64,000 nucleotides of DNA from Arcanobacterium phocisimile. GTDB lineage: Bacteria; Actinomycetota; Actinomycetes; Actinomycetales; Actinomycetaceae. The stretch spans positions 558,001 through 622,000 of the forward strand of contig NZ_CP070228.1 in NCBI RefSeq assembly GCF_016904675.1, written 5' to 3'. The notes under the pieces are model-generated. The model did not search any database, was not told where the DNA came from, and was given only the letters and a program-made list of their open reading frames with translations. Shown here piece by piece: positions 8,004 through 18,110 of this stretch (position 1 is the first letter of the stretch; every line of letters starts with the position of its first letter). The position numbers were made by a program, and so were the translations under genes.

Positions 8004-8995
8004 TGTTCGAGCTTATATCTGGTCCGCGTCGAATTGCGATCCCGCATGACGACGGCGAAGTCCGTATCCCCGCGTTGGGCGTGCGTGACGGGCAAGTAGT
8101 GTGTTTTTATGATGTGCGGCCCGCGCCCGCCGGCGGAAATGGTCGTGCGTTTACCGGCGAAGTGATGGCGTCAGATCTACCCAACCCTAACTATTTAGCC
8201 TACGTTGTACTTGGTTGCGAACTGACGCCGGAGCGCTTTGTACAAACCCCAGCCATTTCTTCCGATGCTGCGGTAGCTTCCAATGAAGAACAAATCACGG
8301 TTGCATACAGTTCAGTCGACGGCGAGGTGAGCTATATGTCCTCCACGTTTGCTGGCTCCCACCTTGTTCCCTGGATCGGTTTTGCGCGCACCGACGAAGA
8401 GTTCACTCATCGCCGATTAGACGTTTTGTATGACGAGACTCAAGCTGATGGATTATTTGCTACCTCTGGTTCAACAATTATGTTTGGCGAACACGCTTTA
8501 GTTCCTTACGTTGTGCGCCGCGGAGATCAAGCACATGTGCGCGTGGTGCATATCCGCAACGGAGAGTATGTGCGGATGTCGGCGCCGATTGCGTCACCGA
8601 ACATCCAGATTGACGAAACCTCGCTTGCACTAGACGACAACAATCGCATCATTCTTAATGCGCGAGTCCAAGGTTTCGAAGGGCGCGGGGCTGGCGGCCG
8701 ACTAGTTGCAGTCAGTACTGACGGGCTGGAGTTCTCCCCACTGGAATATCGCGGAATGTCAGATCCGGGATGCAATGCCAAAGCTCTCGGAAATCTTCTG
8801 ATACATCCGCATTCGTTGACGGCACGTGAAGCCGGTGCCATCGTCGATATGACCAGCGGGGAAGTTGTCTACCGGTTTGACGACGGCGAATTCGGATACA
8901 GCGACGCGATCTGGCACGATAACCAGCTGATCGTCGTCGCCGAACGCAATAACGAACTGTGGCAGTGGACGTTAACGCTGTCGCGTAGCGTATAA
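8003..8995 (+). CDS. Beta-propeller/sialidase-fold-like protein, unknown function
   Basis: A 330-residue protein whose ATG overlaps the stop of the lipoprotein gene by one base. It has repeated beta-strand blocks and segments reminiscent of BNR/sialidase-like propellers (QITVAYSSVDGEVSYMS; LVAVSTDGLEFSPLEYRGMSDPG; YSDAIWHDNQLIVVAERN), but no clean Asp-box, so the fold is inferred. There is no signal peptide, odd for a sialidase and against a secreted glycosidase role. Its last 24 bases overlap the convergent ABC permease gene. Confidence 0.55.
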   Translation: MFELISGPRRIAIPHDDGEVRIPALGVRDGQVVCFYDVRPAPAGGNGRAFTGEVMASDLPNPNYLAYVVLGCELTPERFVQTPAISSDAAVASNEEQITVAYSSVDGEVSYMSSTFAGSHLVPWIGFARTDEEFTHRRLDVLYDETQADGLFATSGSTIMFGEHALVPYVVRRGDQAHVRVVHIRNGEYVRMSAPIASPNIQIDETSLALDDNNRIILNARVQGFEGRGAGGRLVAVSTDGLEFSPLEYRGMSDPGCNAKALGNLLIHPHSLTAREAGAIVDMTSGEVVYRFDDGEFGYSDAIWHDNQLIVVAERNNELWQWTLTLSRSV

Positions 8996-9835
8996 CCAGC
9001 CAGTAATAACCCCGCGTCGTGGCGCAAAAAGCCAAACGATAACAAAGATCGCCGTCAAAATAAGGACGATTGTGGCCCCGGTTGGTACATCCCACGCCCA
9101 AGAAGTCCAGATGCCTAAGAATGCCCCGAGAGATCCGATAGCCGGGGAAATAAGCATCATGGTGGCCACGCGATCGGTGAGCATACGCGCTGCGGCGGCA
9201 GGGGTAATTAAGAGTGCCAGCACAAGAATATTGCCAATGGTTTGAACCGAAATAACAACCGCGGCGGCCACAGCAAGATAGACAACAAGATCGGCGCTGA
9301 GAGGTGAGATTCCGAGGCTCGTTGCATAGTCACGATCGACGCTGACAGCTACGAGCTTCCGATGATAGAACGCTAGAACAGCGATAATGAGGAAGCCTAG
9401 TCCAGCAACGGCGAGCATATCGGAATCGGTGGAACCGTTGAGCGATCCGAATAAGAAAGATTCGAGCGAACCGGTGTAGCCGGGGATGCGTGACATGATC
9501 ACCAAGCCAAGTGCGAAAGCGGCAGCGAAAAAGACGCCGATAATAGAGTCCTCTTTGAGCCGGCGATGCTGGGAGAATAAGGTGATGAGTAACGTGACGA
9601 GCACGCCAGCGATAGCGCCGCCGAGCAAAATAGAACCCTGAAGCGCGAAGGCTGCTGCAACGCCAGGAAAGACCGCGTGTGCCAGCGCATCACCCACGAA
9701 CGACATGCCGCGTAAGATGACGTGAGTTCCAGCAACCCCACACACGATAGCGGCGAGGATGGCCACCACGAGGGCGCGTGGCAGAAAGCTTAATGCTGGG
9801 TTCGTCAGGTCGTTGAGGAAATCAATGAGGTTCAT
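8972..9835 (-). CDS. Anchored-repeat-type ABC transporter, permease
   Basis: A 287-residue membrane permease of the ABC-3 (ZnuB/MntB) family with about eight hydrophobic helices. FVGDALAHAVFPGVAAA matches the cytoplasmic loop that contacts the ATPase. It is last in a four-gene operon (substrate-binding protein, surface-anchored repeat protein, ATPase, permease); its ATG overlaps the ATPase stop as ATGA. By family and by the upstream Zur-type box it probably imports zinc, though manganese cannot be excluded from sequence. The 3' end overlaps the convergent gene by 24 bp. Confidence 0.85.
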   Translation of the reverse strand: MNLIDFLNDLTNPALSFLPRALVVAILAAIVCGVAGTHVILRGMSFVGDALAHAVFPGVAAAFALQGSILLGGAIAGVLVTLLITLFSQHRRLKEDSIIGVFFAAAFALGLVIMSRIPGYTGSLESFLFGSLNGSTDSDMLAVAGLGFLIIAVLAFYHRKLVAVSVDRDYATSLGISPLSADLVVYLAVAAAVVISVQTIGNILVLALLITPAAAARMLTDRVATMMLISPAIGSLGAFLGIWTSWAWDVPTGATIVLILTAIFVIVWLFAPRRGVITGWLYATRQR

Positions 9836-10560
9836 GCAAGTCCCAAACTTTTCAGTAGTGAAGAATCGGCGCGGACACTATAGGTATCCATCCATAGTTG
9901 CGGGTCGCGCAATTCAGCCGGCGAGCCGAAGGCGCGCATAGTGCGTTTGAGCATCAAGAGATGACTACACATATCTACAGCGGCTGGTAGGTCGTGGGTG
10001 GACATAATGATGCCGACGCCTTGTTGTGCTAGTGAGGTAAACAGATCGGTGAGCGAATCCTGGTTGGGATGATCGAGTCCAGTAAACGGTTCGTCGAGTA
10101 GCAGAAGCGAGGGCTGTGTTACCAAAGCTCGCGCCACTAAAAGGCGTTGCTTTTGGCCGCCAGAAAGTTCAACGAGCGCTCGCTCCGAATAGTCAGCTAG
10201 CCCAACGGTTTCCAGTGCGTGATAGACGGCTTCCCATTCGTTTCGGCCAAGTCGCGAAAACCAGGGACGTTGCGGAATAAACGATGTGGCAACGAGCTGT
10301 TCGAGAGACATCGGATAGTCCCATTCAATCTGCCGGGACTGGGGGACGTAACCCAGTTTGGCATGGCGCTCAATCGAGCCGCTCGACGTCGGCAACAACC
10401 CGTTAATTGCCCGCATAAGCGTAGTTTTGCCGGCACCATTGGGGCCGATCAAGCCAATAAGCTGACCAGGCTCGACATGGAAACTGACGTTGTTGAGCAC
10501 GTCGCGTCCGCCAAGGCGTACGCTGACGTTATCGACGTTGAGGAGTTGGGGGTTGCTCAC
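9832..10560 (-). CDS. Anchored-repeat-type ABC transporter, ATP-binding protein
   Basis: A 242-residue ABC ATPase powering metal uptake. Walker A is GPNGAGKTT (about residues 37-45), the signature motif LSGGQKQRLLVARAL, Walker B LLLLDEPFTGLD, and the switch histidine lies in STHDL. It starts with GTG at 10560, overlapping the previous gene's stop as GTGA, and its own stop overlaps the permease ATG. The closest general relatives are ZnuC/MntA-type ATPases. Confidence 0.92.
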   Translation of the reverse strand: MSNPQLLNVDNVSVRLGGRDVLNNVSFHVEPGQLIGLIGPNGAGKTTLMRAINGLLPTSSGSIERHAKLGYVPQSRQIEWDYPMSLEQLVATSFIPQRPWFSRLGRNEWEAVYHALETVGLADYSERALVELSGGQKQRLLVARALVTQPSLLLLDEPFTGLDHPNQDSLTDLFTSLAQQGVGIIMSTHDLPAAVDMCSHLLMLKRTMRAFGSPAELRDPQLWMDTYSVRADSSLLKSLGLA

Positions 10561-11525
10561 TTCCCACCCCGTGCTTCCTTCTTTGTGGCTGCTTCGCGAC
10601 GCTTGAGGACCACGAACGCTACAAGTGCAAGCACAATAACGCCGATGCCTGCGCCAGCAACCAGCGGCAGGGCGGACGAGGAGGACTTTTCTGGCTTCGT
10701 TGCTGAGGTATCGGAAGCAGGTTGCTCTGGTGTTGTGTTGGCTGTTTCCTCGGCGGCTTGAGCATTGACTTTGGCGGCGCTGTCATAGGCAGTGGAAGCG
10801 TCCGTATCGGTGCCGACTGCAAAGGTTAAAACTTGGGTATCAGAAACTGTGGTGCCGTCGTTGAGTGTTGCTGCTGCTGTGAGCGTGACGTGGTGGATTC
10901 CTGGTTCGGTGAAGACCCAGTTCGCGTGAGTATGAGAATGAAGTTCGACGTCGATCGGTTGGCGTTCATTCTTATCGGAGCTCCACAGTACTTGGGGTGC
11001 TCCAAAGTTACCAGCTTGGACGAAGACGGTGAATTGGCCAGGGCCTTCGTGACCGCCATAGGTGAGTGTGACGGTGCCGTTGACGCTGTCAGTAACTGCG
11101 GGGTCTTGAGTGTTCCACCCGAGCCACACGACGCCGGGGATTTCTTGCTGGGGAACAACCCAGACTTTGCGGTCGTCGTCGTTGATAAATGAATAGGTGG
11201 CGTCTTCAGGAACTTCTAGGATGCCCTCGTCTGGGACGCGATAGATCATGTCGCTCACGTGACGCCACACGGGGGTGGTTTCGGTGTCGTCGCGTGCCAT
11301 GAGGCTCCACTGGTTATCGATGAGCTTCGGTCCAAGATCGATATGTCCGGCAGAACGCTCGACGCGTTCGCCGTCGGTTGCGATCTGTTCGTTGGCATCC
11401 ACATGCTGGGTGAGCGCGGGATCGGATTCGGTCGAATCCGGGGCGGTGGTTGCCGATGCTGGCACGGTGAGTGCGCTGAGCATAACTGCACAGGTGGCGG
11501 TGGCGGTCAAGAAGCGTCGTTTCAT
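10557..11525 (-). CDS. Surface-anchored repeat protein of the metal ABC transporter
   Basis: A 322-residue exported protein. The signal peptide (MKRRFLTATATCAVML...ASA) is followed by a domain with VWLGWNTQDP, an FVQAGNFGAPQVLW segment and SHTHANWVFTEPGIHHVTL, the pattern of the actinobacterial ABC-transporter-associated surface domain. A Thr/Ser/Pro-rich linker, one membrane helix (about residues 283-305) and a basic KKRREAATKK tail end the protein. No LPxTG box is visible, so anchoring is by the helix. HTH-containing strands suggest metal binding, which is inference. The ATG at 11525 overlaps the upstream stop as ATGA; the longer frame to 11588 lies inside the previous gene. Confidence 0.82.
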   Translation of the reverse strand: MKRRFLTATATCAVMLSALTVPASATTAPDSTESDPALTQHVDANEQIATDGERVERSAGHIDLGPKLIDNQWSLMARDDTETTPVWRHVSDMIYRVPDEGILEVPEDATYSFINDDDRKVWVVPQQEIPGVVWLGWNTQDPAVTDSVNGTVTLTYGGHEGPGQFTVFVQAGNFGAPQVLWSSDKNERQPIDVELHSHTHANWVFTEPGIHHVTLTAAATLNDGTTVSDTQVLTFAVGTDTDASTAYDSAAKVNAQAAEETANTTPEQPASDTSATKPEKSSSSALPLVAGAGIGVIVLALVAFVVLKRREAATKKEARGGK

Positions 11526-13078
11526 TGTTCTACCTTTGGGATCTCGAGGTCTGCAGGCCAAGGCGGGAGCGCGCCGGGATTCAGACAAGTGGATACAGTT
11601 GTGGTCAAGTTCGTCATTAAATCGATGTAGGTTTGGTCTTGTTGTAAGACATCGCCGGTGATTGTGCAGATATCGATATTGTTGGCTTGGGCAACGTTGG
11701 TTAGTGCGGGAGATTGCCCAGCTCCGCCGAGTTCGCCGAAAACGGCCGGGATATGTAATGCTGCGAGAGTTGCTGAAAGGTTAGCCAGGTCGCGGGTGGA
11801 CGGTTCGAGACTCGGGTTGGGGGAGACGTATCCTGCCACGTCGAGTCCGTAACCTTTAGCGAAATATCCGTAACCATCATGGCTGGTCACTAGCCGTCGA
11901 TTGTTGGGCGGAATAGCAGCTAGGGTCAGTCGCATCCAGCGGTCTAGTTTGGCAAGTTTAGCCTTATATTGTGCCGCATTGGCATGGTAGGCATCTTTAC
12001 CTTGCGGATCGTATGTTGCCAGGGCCTCGGTGATAACGTCGACGTAGGCGATGGTGTTGCGTACATCGAGCCACATGTGCGGATCGATTTCGCCGTGGAC
12101 GTGTTTTCCGATCACCGCTTGGGCTAAAATCCACACCCGGTCTCCTGGTTTTCCAATAAACCGCCAGTTGCCTTCGGCTGGGATTTCGGTTGCTGTGGAG
12201 TGTGGGACTGCGATGACGGTTGTGGTCGGATCGACGTCGTAGGCGCTCGCGTTGGTGTCTTCACCACGCAACGTCATATTTCCGGAAAGTGAGGCAGTAA
12301 TATCGACGTGACCGGAATCAATGATACGCGTAACTGCCGTTGGGGAGGCCGGTTCGACGTCGGTCGGATCGACTCCGACGGCGAAGGTAAGTGTGGTGCT
12401 TCCCAGTTCGGTTGTCGTTTCTTGCGAATGCAGAGTTGCATTCAACGTGAGGTGATAGACCCCGGGTTGGCTAAATGCCCACGACATGTGAGTGTGGGCG
12501 TTAGTGGGGAGTGCGAGGGTATCGGCGTCGGAAATGCCGTCGGAGGAGGCGAGCCAGGCATTGGCTTGTCCGAAAGTGCCGGTGGTGAACGCCGCAATAT
12601 CGCCCGGTCCGTCAGCTTGGGTAGCGGTGAAGGTGACGGAGTCTTGGGTGCCGCCCGAACCGTCGACGCGCAGTCCCAACCAGGCGGTTGAGAGGGCGAG
12701 GTCTTCAACGAGTGGGATGTGGTAGGCGCCAAAGGCGATGGATTCGTCGCCCAAGGCGACGATGCGCGCATTTTGTGGAAGGTTGGCGTGGAGCGAATCC
12801 ATCAGAGCCGCGTCTTCGAGTAAGAGCTGATTTGTGATTGCTAAATCTGCGTAGGCGATGGAACGGATAGTGGAGAAGGTGGCTTCATAAGTGTGTGGAT
12901 CTCGTCCAGGTGGTACGAGTGCGGATACTGTGAGGCGATCTCCGGCGATGTTGCGGGTGATATCGGCAAGGAATGGGGTTGAAGCAACTACTTGATGCTC
13001 ATCGAGGTGGGAGGTTGTGCCAGAGCAGCCGCTGAGGCAGATAGCGGCAGCTAGTAAGATTGCACGCAGTCGCTTCAC
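11522..13078 (-). CDS. Metal ABC transporter substrate-binding lipoprotein with inserted repeat domain
   Basis: A 518-residue ZnuA-family (cluster A-I) binding protein, about 200 residues longer than usual. Lipobox LSGC anchors it outside the membrane. The N-lobe (about 25-120) has the GRDPHTYE ligand histidine. An inserted domain follows (about 125-235; WLGLRVDG, NAHTHMSWAFSQPGVYHLTL, LTFAVG), the same type as in the neighbouring surface protein. The second half resumes with EIDPHMWLD, TSHDGYGYF and VFGELGG, giving the remaining metal ligands. First gene of the operon, next to a Zur-type box. Confidence 0.88.
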   Translation of the reverse strand: MKRLRAILLAAAICLSGCSGTTSHLDEHQVVASTPFLADITRNIAGDRLTVSALVPPGRDPHTYEATFSTIRSIAYADLAITNQLLLEDAALMDSLHANLPQNARIVALGDESIAFGAYHIPLVEDLALSTAWLGLRVDGSGGTQDSVTFTATQADGPGDIAAFTTGTFGQANAWLASSDGISDADTLALPTNAHTHMSWAFSQPGVYHLTLNATLHSQETTTELGSTTLTFAVGVDPTDVEPASPTAVTRIIDSGHVDITASLSGNMTLRGEDTNASAYDVDPTTTVIAVPHSTATEIPAEGNWRFIGKPGDRVWILAQAVIGKHVHGEIDPHMWLDVRNTIAYVDVITEALATYDPQGKDAYHANAAQYKAKLAKLDRWMRLTLAAIPPNNRRLVTSHDGYGYFAKGYGLDVAGYVSPNPSLEPSTRDLANLSATLAALHIPAVFGELGGAGQSPALTNVAQANNIDICTITGDVLQQDQTYIDLMTNLTTTVSTCLNPGALPPWPADLEIPKVEQ

Positions 13079-13093
13079 GAGACCCCTCTCAGA

Positions 13094-13108
13094 TAATAAT
13101 CATTCTCA
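13094..13108 (-). promoter_or_regulatory. Zur-type operator of the metal-uptake operon
   Basis: The minus strand reads TGAGAATGATTATTA, matching 11 of the 12 fixed positions of the TGAnAATnATTnTCA palindrome used by Zur. It lies 16 bases upstream of the substrate-binding gene and resembles the two boxes at 49023 and 49059. Zur binding is inferred; no zur gene is in the window. Confidence 0.6.
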
Positions 13109-13529
13109 ATATATATAAGATTAATTATCAAACCGAGTTTTCTCAAAACGATGCGTGTGCAAATGGTTATATAAGTTGCGATTTAAGAACCTCTATACAT
13201 TTTGGAATCACATTGGGGAGAGCGCGTGCAGTTCGATTGAATAGCTGGTTGACCTCACCAAAGGCGCTCCCTAGGGGACGCCATGCGATATTGCTGACCT
13301 TGAATTGACAAAAGATAGAGGCAAATAGAGGGCACAAAAATGTCTCATTTTCAGTTTTCCCTTGCTTTAATTGGGGATAACAGAAAATAGGACTAGAGTA
13401 CTCTTTGTTTCAACCAGAAATACGTTTAGACTTGCATCGCACGACGTTGAGATCTGTATGTCGTAAAGATATGCGAGTTAACGCCGTCGTGACTTTCATG
13501 TCAGTTTAAGATTAGTTTGGAGGACACAG
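13109..13529. promoter_or_regulatory. Divergent intergenic region before cstA
   Basis: About 420 bases without a supported gene. It must carry the cstA promoter. GCACGACG near 13439 and CGTCGTG near 13484 form a loose inverted repeat. GGAGGAC at 13518-13524 is the cstA ribosome binding site. Nothing else is recognisable. Confidence 0.35.
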
Positions 13530-15887
13530 ATGTCTGCTCCGGCCGCTCCGGTTTATACCCCGGAAGAAGAAAAATACATTCTCAGAAATAAAGATGGTGT
13601 ACCAGTGGGGGTAAAACCCCACCAAAAATGGACGCCCGCCAAAATAGCTTTATGGATAGCAATCTCCATCCTCGGAGCACTCGGATGGACCATGCTCGCC
13701 ATTGTCCGTGGTGAAGAAGTCAATTCTATTTGGTTCGTTATCACTGCACTGTGCACGTACGCCATCGGATATCGCTTCTACGCGCTCTATATTCAGCGCA
13801 AGATTATGATTCCGGATGATACCAACGCAACCCCAGCAGAGCGTATCAATAACGGTCGAGATTTCGATCCCACTAACCGAGTGGTTCTCTACGGACACCA
13901 CTTCGCGGCAATCGCTGGTGCTGGTCCACTCGTCGGCCCAGTCCTCGCTGCTCAGATGGGATACTTACCTGGAACCCTATGGATTATTTTTGGCGTACTC
14001 ATCGCCGGCGCAGTCCAAGACATGCTCGTCCTATTCTTCTCCATGCGCCGTGGGGGACGCTCCCTCGGCAAGATGGCACAAGATGAAATCGGCAAAATTG
14101 GTGGAGCCGTAGCAACCGTCATCGTTTTGGTGATGCTCATGATCGTGCTCGCAGTTCTTGCGATGGTCTGTGTCAACGCACTCGCGGAATCGCCATGGGG
14201 TGTGTTCTCCGTTGGGATGACGATCCCACTGGCTATTGCGATGGGATTGTGGCTACGGTTTGTGCAGCCAGGCAAGATCACTCAGGTGTCTATTGCAGGT
14301 TGCCTAGGATTGATCCTGTGCATTATTGGTGGACGTTACGTTGCTGAATCCCCACTAGGTGAATACTTACACTTAAGTCCAACTACGTTAGTTATCGCGA
14401 TGGTTGTCTACGGCTTCTTCGCCGCAGTTCTTCCGGTATGGATGCTCCTTACTCCGCGTGACTACCTCTCGACCTTCATGAAGGTCGGAACTATTGCGAT
14501 CTTGGCGTTGGGTATCGTCGTCGTGCGTCCAATTCTTGAAATGCCAGCCGTAACCGAATTTGCAACAAACACTGACGGTCCAGTATTCGCCGGTGAACTC
14601 TTCCCATTCCTCTTCATTACGATCGCATGTGGTGCACTATCTGGTATGCACGCCACGGTTTCTTCTGGAACCACCCCAAAGATGGTGCAAAAAGAATCCC
14701 AAGTGCGCATGATCGGATACGGCGGCATGCTGATGGAGTCCTTCGTTGCAATCATGGCACTTGCTGCTGCGGCATCGCTTAACCAAGGTATCTACTTTGG
14801 AATGAACACCTCGGCAGGCACCGTAGATAAGCTCGCTGGCACAGCGATCGTCCAACAGTATGACGGCGATCGAGAAGAAATTACCTCTGTGGCAGTTGGA
14901 AACTTGGGTGTGACTAATGTTTACGGTGGTCAAGTCGTTCCTCAGTGGGAAACTGAAGATGCTAACGGAAACGAAGTAGTGGTCACCGGTGCTGAAGCCT
15001 TCAAAGCTGTTGCGAAGGATGTAGGCGAACCATCAGTCGTATCGCGTACCGGCGGTGCGCCAACCCTAGCTGTGTCGATGGCACATATTTTGCACCAAGT
15101 TGGTGGTGGCAAAGGCATGATGGGATTCTGGTATCACTTCGCAATCATGTTCGAAGCTCTCTTCATTCTTTCGGCGGTCGATGCAGTGACCCGTGTGGCT
15201 CGTTTCCAAGTTTCTGAAGCTCTTGGCTCAGTCATTCCGAAGTTCAAAGATCCAAACTGGAACGTAGGCGCCTGGTTCGCAACCGGACTCGTTGTCGCTG
15301 CTTGGGGATCGTTGCTTCTCATGGGCGTAACAGATCCACGTGGTGGTATTCAAACGCTCTTCCCGCTGTTTGGTATTGCCAACCAGCTCATCGCTGCCAT
15401 CGCACTGCTGCTGTGTACCGTAGTAGTGGCACGGAAGGGCTACATCAAGTACTTGTGGATTCCGCTTATTCCATTCGCATTTGATGTTGCAGTAACCTTT
15501 ACCGCCTCGTACCAGAAGATTTTCTCCACCGATGCCAAGATTGGCTACTTCCAACAGTGGCGTAACGCGGTGGCAAAAGCTGAAACGCTCACCGATCCAA
15601 TGGCAATTGAAGACAACGCGGCGGTTATTCGTAACACCTTTATTCAAGGAACACTGTCCATCATCTTTGTTGTTGCGGTTGCCTTCGTAATCGTTATGGC
15701 TGCAGTTCGGATTGTTTCGACGATCAAGTCGGGGCACTACACTCATAGTGAAGACCCGTACCAGGAGTCGAACTTCTTCGCGCCAGTTAACCTCGTTGCG
15801 ACGCCACTAGAAAAGAAGCTGGTCGTCGAATATGAGCAGGTTGGCGATCCGAATCTTATTCCGGGGGTCAAACCGCGTTCTCACTGA
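13530..15887 (+). CDS. cstA: CstA-family peptide/pyruvate transporter
   Basis: A 785-residue polytopic membrane protein of the carbon-starvation A family, with many helices and the family segments DFDPTNRVVLYGHHFAAIAG (about 110-129), GPVLAAQMGYLPGTLW and ALSGMHATVSSGTTPKM. Known members import peptides (CstA) or pyruvate (BtsT, CstA); substrate here is not decidable. A strong TTGGAGGAC ribosome binding site precedes the ATG. The length, about 80 residues beyond E. coli CstA, is usual in actinobacteria. The next gene, ybdD, is its standard partner. Confidence 0.95.
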   Translation: MSAPAAPVYTPEEEKYILRNKDGVPVGVKPHQKWTPAKIALWIAISILGALGWTMLAIVRGEEVNSIWFVITALCTYAIGYRFYALYIQRKIMIPDDTNATPAERINNGRDFDPTNRVVLYGHHFAAIAGAGPLVGPVLAAQMGYLPGTLWIIFGVLIAGAVQDMLVLFFSMRRGGRSLGKMAQDEIGKIGGAVATVIVLVMLMIVLAVLAMVCVNALAESPWGVFSVGMTIPLAIAMGLWLRFVQPGKITQVSIAGCLGLILCIIGGRYVAESPLGEYLHLSPTTLVIAMVVYGFFAAVLPVWMLLTPRDYLSTFMKVGTIAILALGIVVVRPILEMPAVTEFATNTDGPVFAGELFPFLFITIACGALSGMHATVSSGTTPKMVQKESQVRMIGYGGMLMESFVAIMALAAAASLNQGIYFGMNTSAGTVDKLAGTAIVQQYDGDREEITSVAVGNLGVTNVYGGQVVPQWETEDANGNEVVVTGAEAFKAVAKDVGEPSVVSRTGGAPTLAVSMAHILHQVGGGKGMMGFWYHFAIMFEALFILSAVDAVTRVARFQVSEALGSVIPKFKDPNWNVGAWFATGLVVAAWGSLLLMGVTDPRGGIQTLFPLFGIANQLIAAIALLLCTVVVARKGYIKYLWIPLIPFAFDVAVTFTASYQKIFSTDAKIGYFQQWRNAVAKAETLTDPMAIEDNAAVIRNTFIQGTLSIIFVVAVAFVIVMAAVRIVSTIKSGHYTHSEDPYQESNFFAPVNLVATPLEKKLVVEYEQVGDPNLIPGVKPRSH

Positions 15888-15956
15888 TCGCATTTTGGCG
15901 GTTGAGTCACTTGCTAGCATGGCAAAGAAGTGGTCGTTAGAAGAAAGAAGATAAAC

Positions 15957-16160
15957 ATGTCAGAGCTTTCGCAAAAATTATGGGATCGATACGAACATGT
16001 GAGATACCTGTGGCGGGCTATGACTGGTGAGGGAGCCTATGACGTATACGTCGAGCGGCATCACCGAGAACATCCCGACCATGAACCGATGAGCGAGCGC
16101 GAATTTTGGCGTATGCGTGCTGACGAAGCCGAGCAGAACTTTCAAGCTCGTTGCTGCTAG
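15957..16160 (+). CDS. ybdD: YbdD/YjiX family small protein (CstA partner)
   Basis: A 67-residue protein of the DUF466 family that almost always follows cstA/btsT and is needed for full transport activity in E. coli. It shows the family pattern YLWRAMTGEGAYDVYVERH, HPDHEPMSEREFWR and ends in RCC. The ATG at 15957 has a GAAAGAAG ribosome binding site; the frame extends back to 15930 without one. It lies 69 bases after cstA and before a very strong terminator. Confidence 0.9.
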   Translation: MSELSQKLWDRYEHVRYLWRAMTGEGAYDVYVERHHREHPDHEPMSEREFWRMRADEAEQNFQARCC

Positions 16161-16168
16161 CGATGTGT

Positions 16169-16218
16169 GACAATGGCGGGCGCGAAGATCAGATTCGATC
16201 TTCGCGCCCGCCATTGTC
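16169..16218. terminator. Bidirectional terminator after cstA-ybdD
   Basis: A perfect 22-bp GC-rich stem (16169-16190 / 16197-16218) with a 6-base loop lies 8 bases after ybdD and just before the end of the convergent aldo/keto reductase pseudogene. No long T run follows on either side. Confidence 0.8.
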
Positions 16219-16236
16219 TAAAGCGGTGTGAATGCG

Positions 16237-17099
<863 letters not shown>

Positions 17100-17176
17100 T
17101 TAGCCGGTTTCCTGTGTAGGTTAAGCCGTGTGCGCTATTACCTGACAGTGTTGACTTTCCAAGCGTTCTGCATCCA

Positions 17177-17182
17177 TATAAT
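17177..17182 (+). promoter_or_regulatory. Consensus -10 box before the HEPN-motif gene
   Basis: TATAAT ends 6 bases before the ATG at 17189, with TTGACT at 17151-17156 (spacer 20, long). There is no ribosome binding site, so a leaderless transcript is likely. Confidence 0.5.
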
Positions 17183-17188
17183 GACAAT

Positions 17189-17989
17189 ATGGACTCTTCA
17201 ATTGAATATGAACTTTTTGATTCGTCATGGGAAATTGTCGCGTGTGCAAATGAACTTATCGCAATGTTTCTTGCCCAAACTGCTCTGATGCCATTCTTGT
17301 TCGACCCTCGTCCCGAGACATTTGTCCGCATTAGAGAGACTCTATTCGGAGATTCTTGTGCTTCTGACTTTCCAATATATGTCAACGGAGAAACTCCCGA
17401 GGAGGAGTTAGTTTTCTCGGGGACTGTAGTTCTTGAACGAGCTCGATCTACCTTGTCAAACGCTTTACGTGAGGATGCCATGAGTGCCGCTATGATGCTA
17501 GGTGTCACTAGATTGGCTGATCTAGTTTACAAAAGGGAATGCCACGATAGTCAGTCCGAGCTTTTGGAGTTCATGCGACATTTCCGAAATGCCTGTGCTC
17601 ATGGTAACCGTTGGAACTTTGCAAAAAATGAACCAAGGCTGCCGGCAGGTACGGAAAAATTGCAAATCTCGCGAGATTTGCAAGGTGAGAGGGCTGCTTG
17701 GGGAACAGTAACGCCATACATTTACTTGCACTTTCTCATTGAGATGCTAACGCATTTTGCGAATATAGCATTACGGGAAAGCTGGCGTAGGCAGAAGAAA
17801 GTCTGGGCACAAGCAAGTTTTGAACAATTTGAAAATGGGTTCCTCACGGTCGGTTATCTTAATTCTAACGGTGCTCTTTCTGGAACTTTATTGAAGAAAG
17901 TTTTCCACCGAATTAATAAGGAAACAGGTGTCTTTTCGGAGTTTACGACTGCAGAGTTAATAGAAAGTTGGCAGGGTGGTGAAGAATGA
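17189..17989 (+). CDS. HEPN-motif protein of unknown function
   Basis: A 266-residue soluble, mostly helical protein with no membrane segment. FMRHFRNACAHGNRWNF at about residues 128-144 contains R-N-x3-H, the catalytic signature of HEPN ribonucleases, and the following G-N-R-W is seen in Abi-type HEPN proteins. Acidic helices precede it. The family as a whole is not recognised, so nuclease activity is inferred from one motif in a suitable helical context. It stands alone, divergent from the aldo/keto reductase pseudogene, with no obvious antitoxin: the next segment downstream is a decayed flavoprotein. Confidence 0.6.
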   Translation: MDSSIEYELFDSSWEIVACANELIAMFLAQTALMPFLFDPRPETFVRIRETLFGDSCASDFPIYVNGETPEEELVFSGTVVLERARSTLSNALREDAMSAAMMLGVTRLADLVYKRECHDSQSELLEFMRHFRNACAHGNRWNFAKNEPRLPAGTEKLQISRDLQGERAAWGTVTPYIYLHFLIEMLTHFANIALRESWRRQKKVWAQASFEQFENGFLTVGYLNSNGALSGTLLKKVFHRINKETGVFSEFTTAELIESWQGGEE

Positions 17990-18110
17990 AACGGAGTGTT
18001 CGAAGTTGTTATATCTGAAGTTCGCTCGTTTTGATTTCAGCCAGTTGGAATAACCAAAGCCGTGTGATTGTTAAAATGCTGTAGCTAATCTCGATCAAGG
18101 AGAAAACGCA

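Noticed and set aside
10219-10761. 180-codon plus-strand frame
   Set aside because: Antisense to the ABC ATPase and surface-protein genes.
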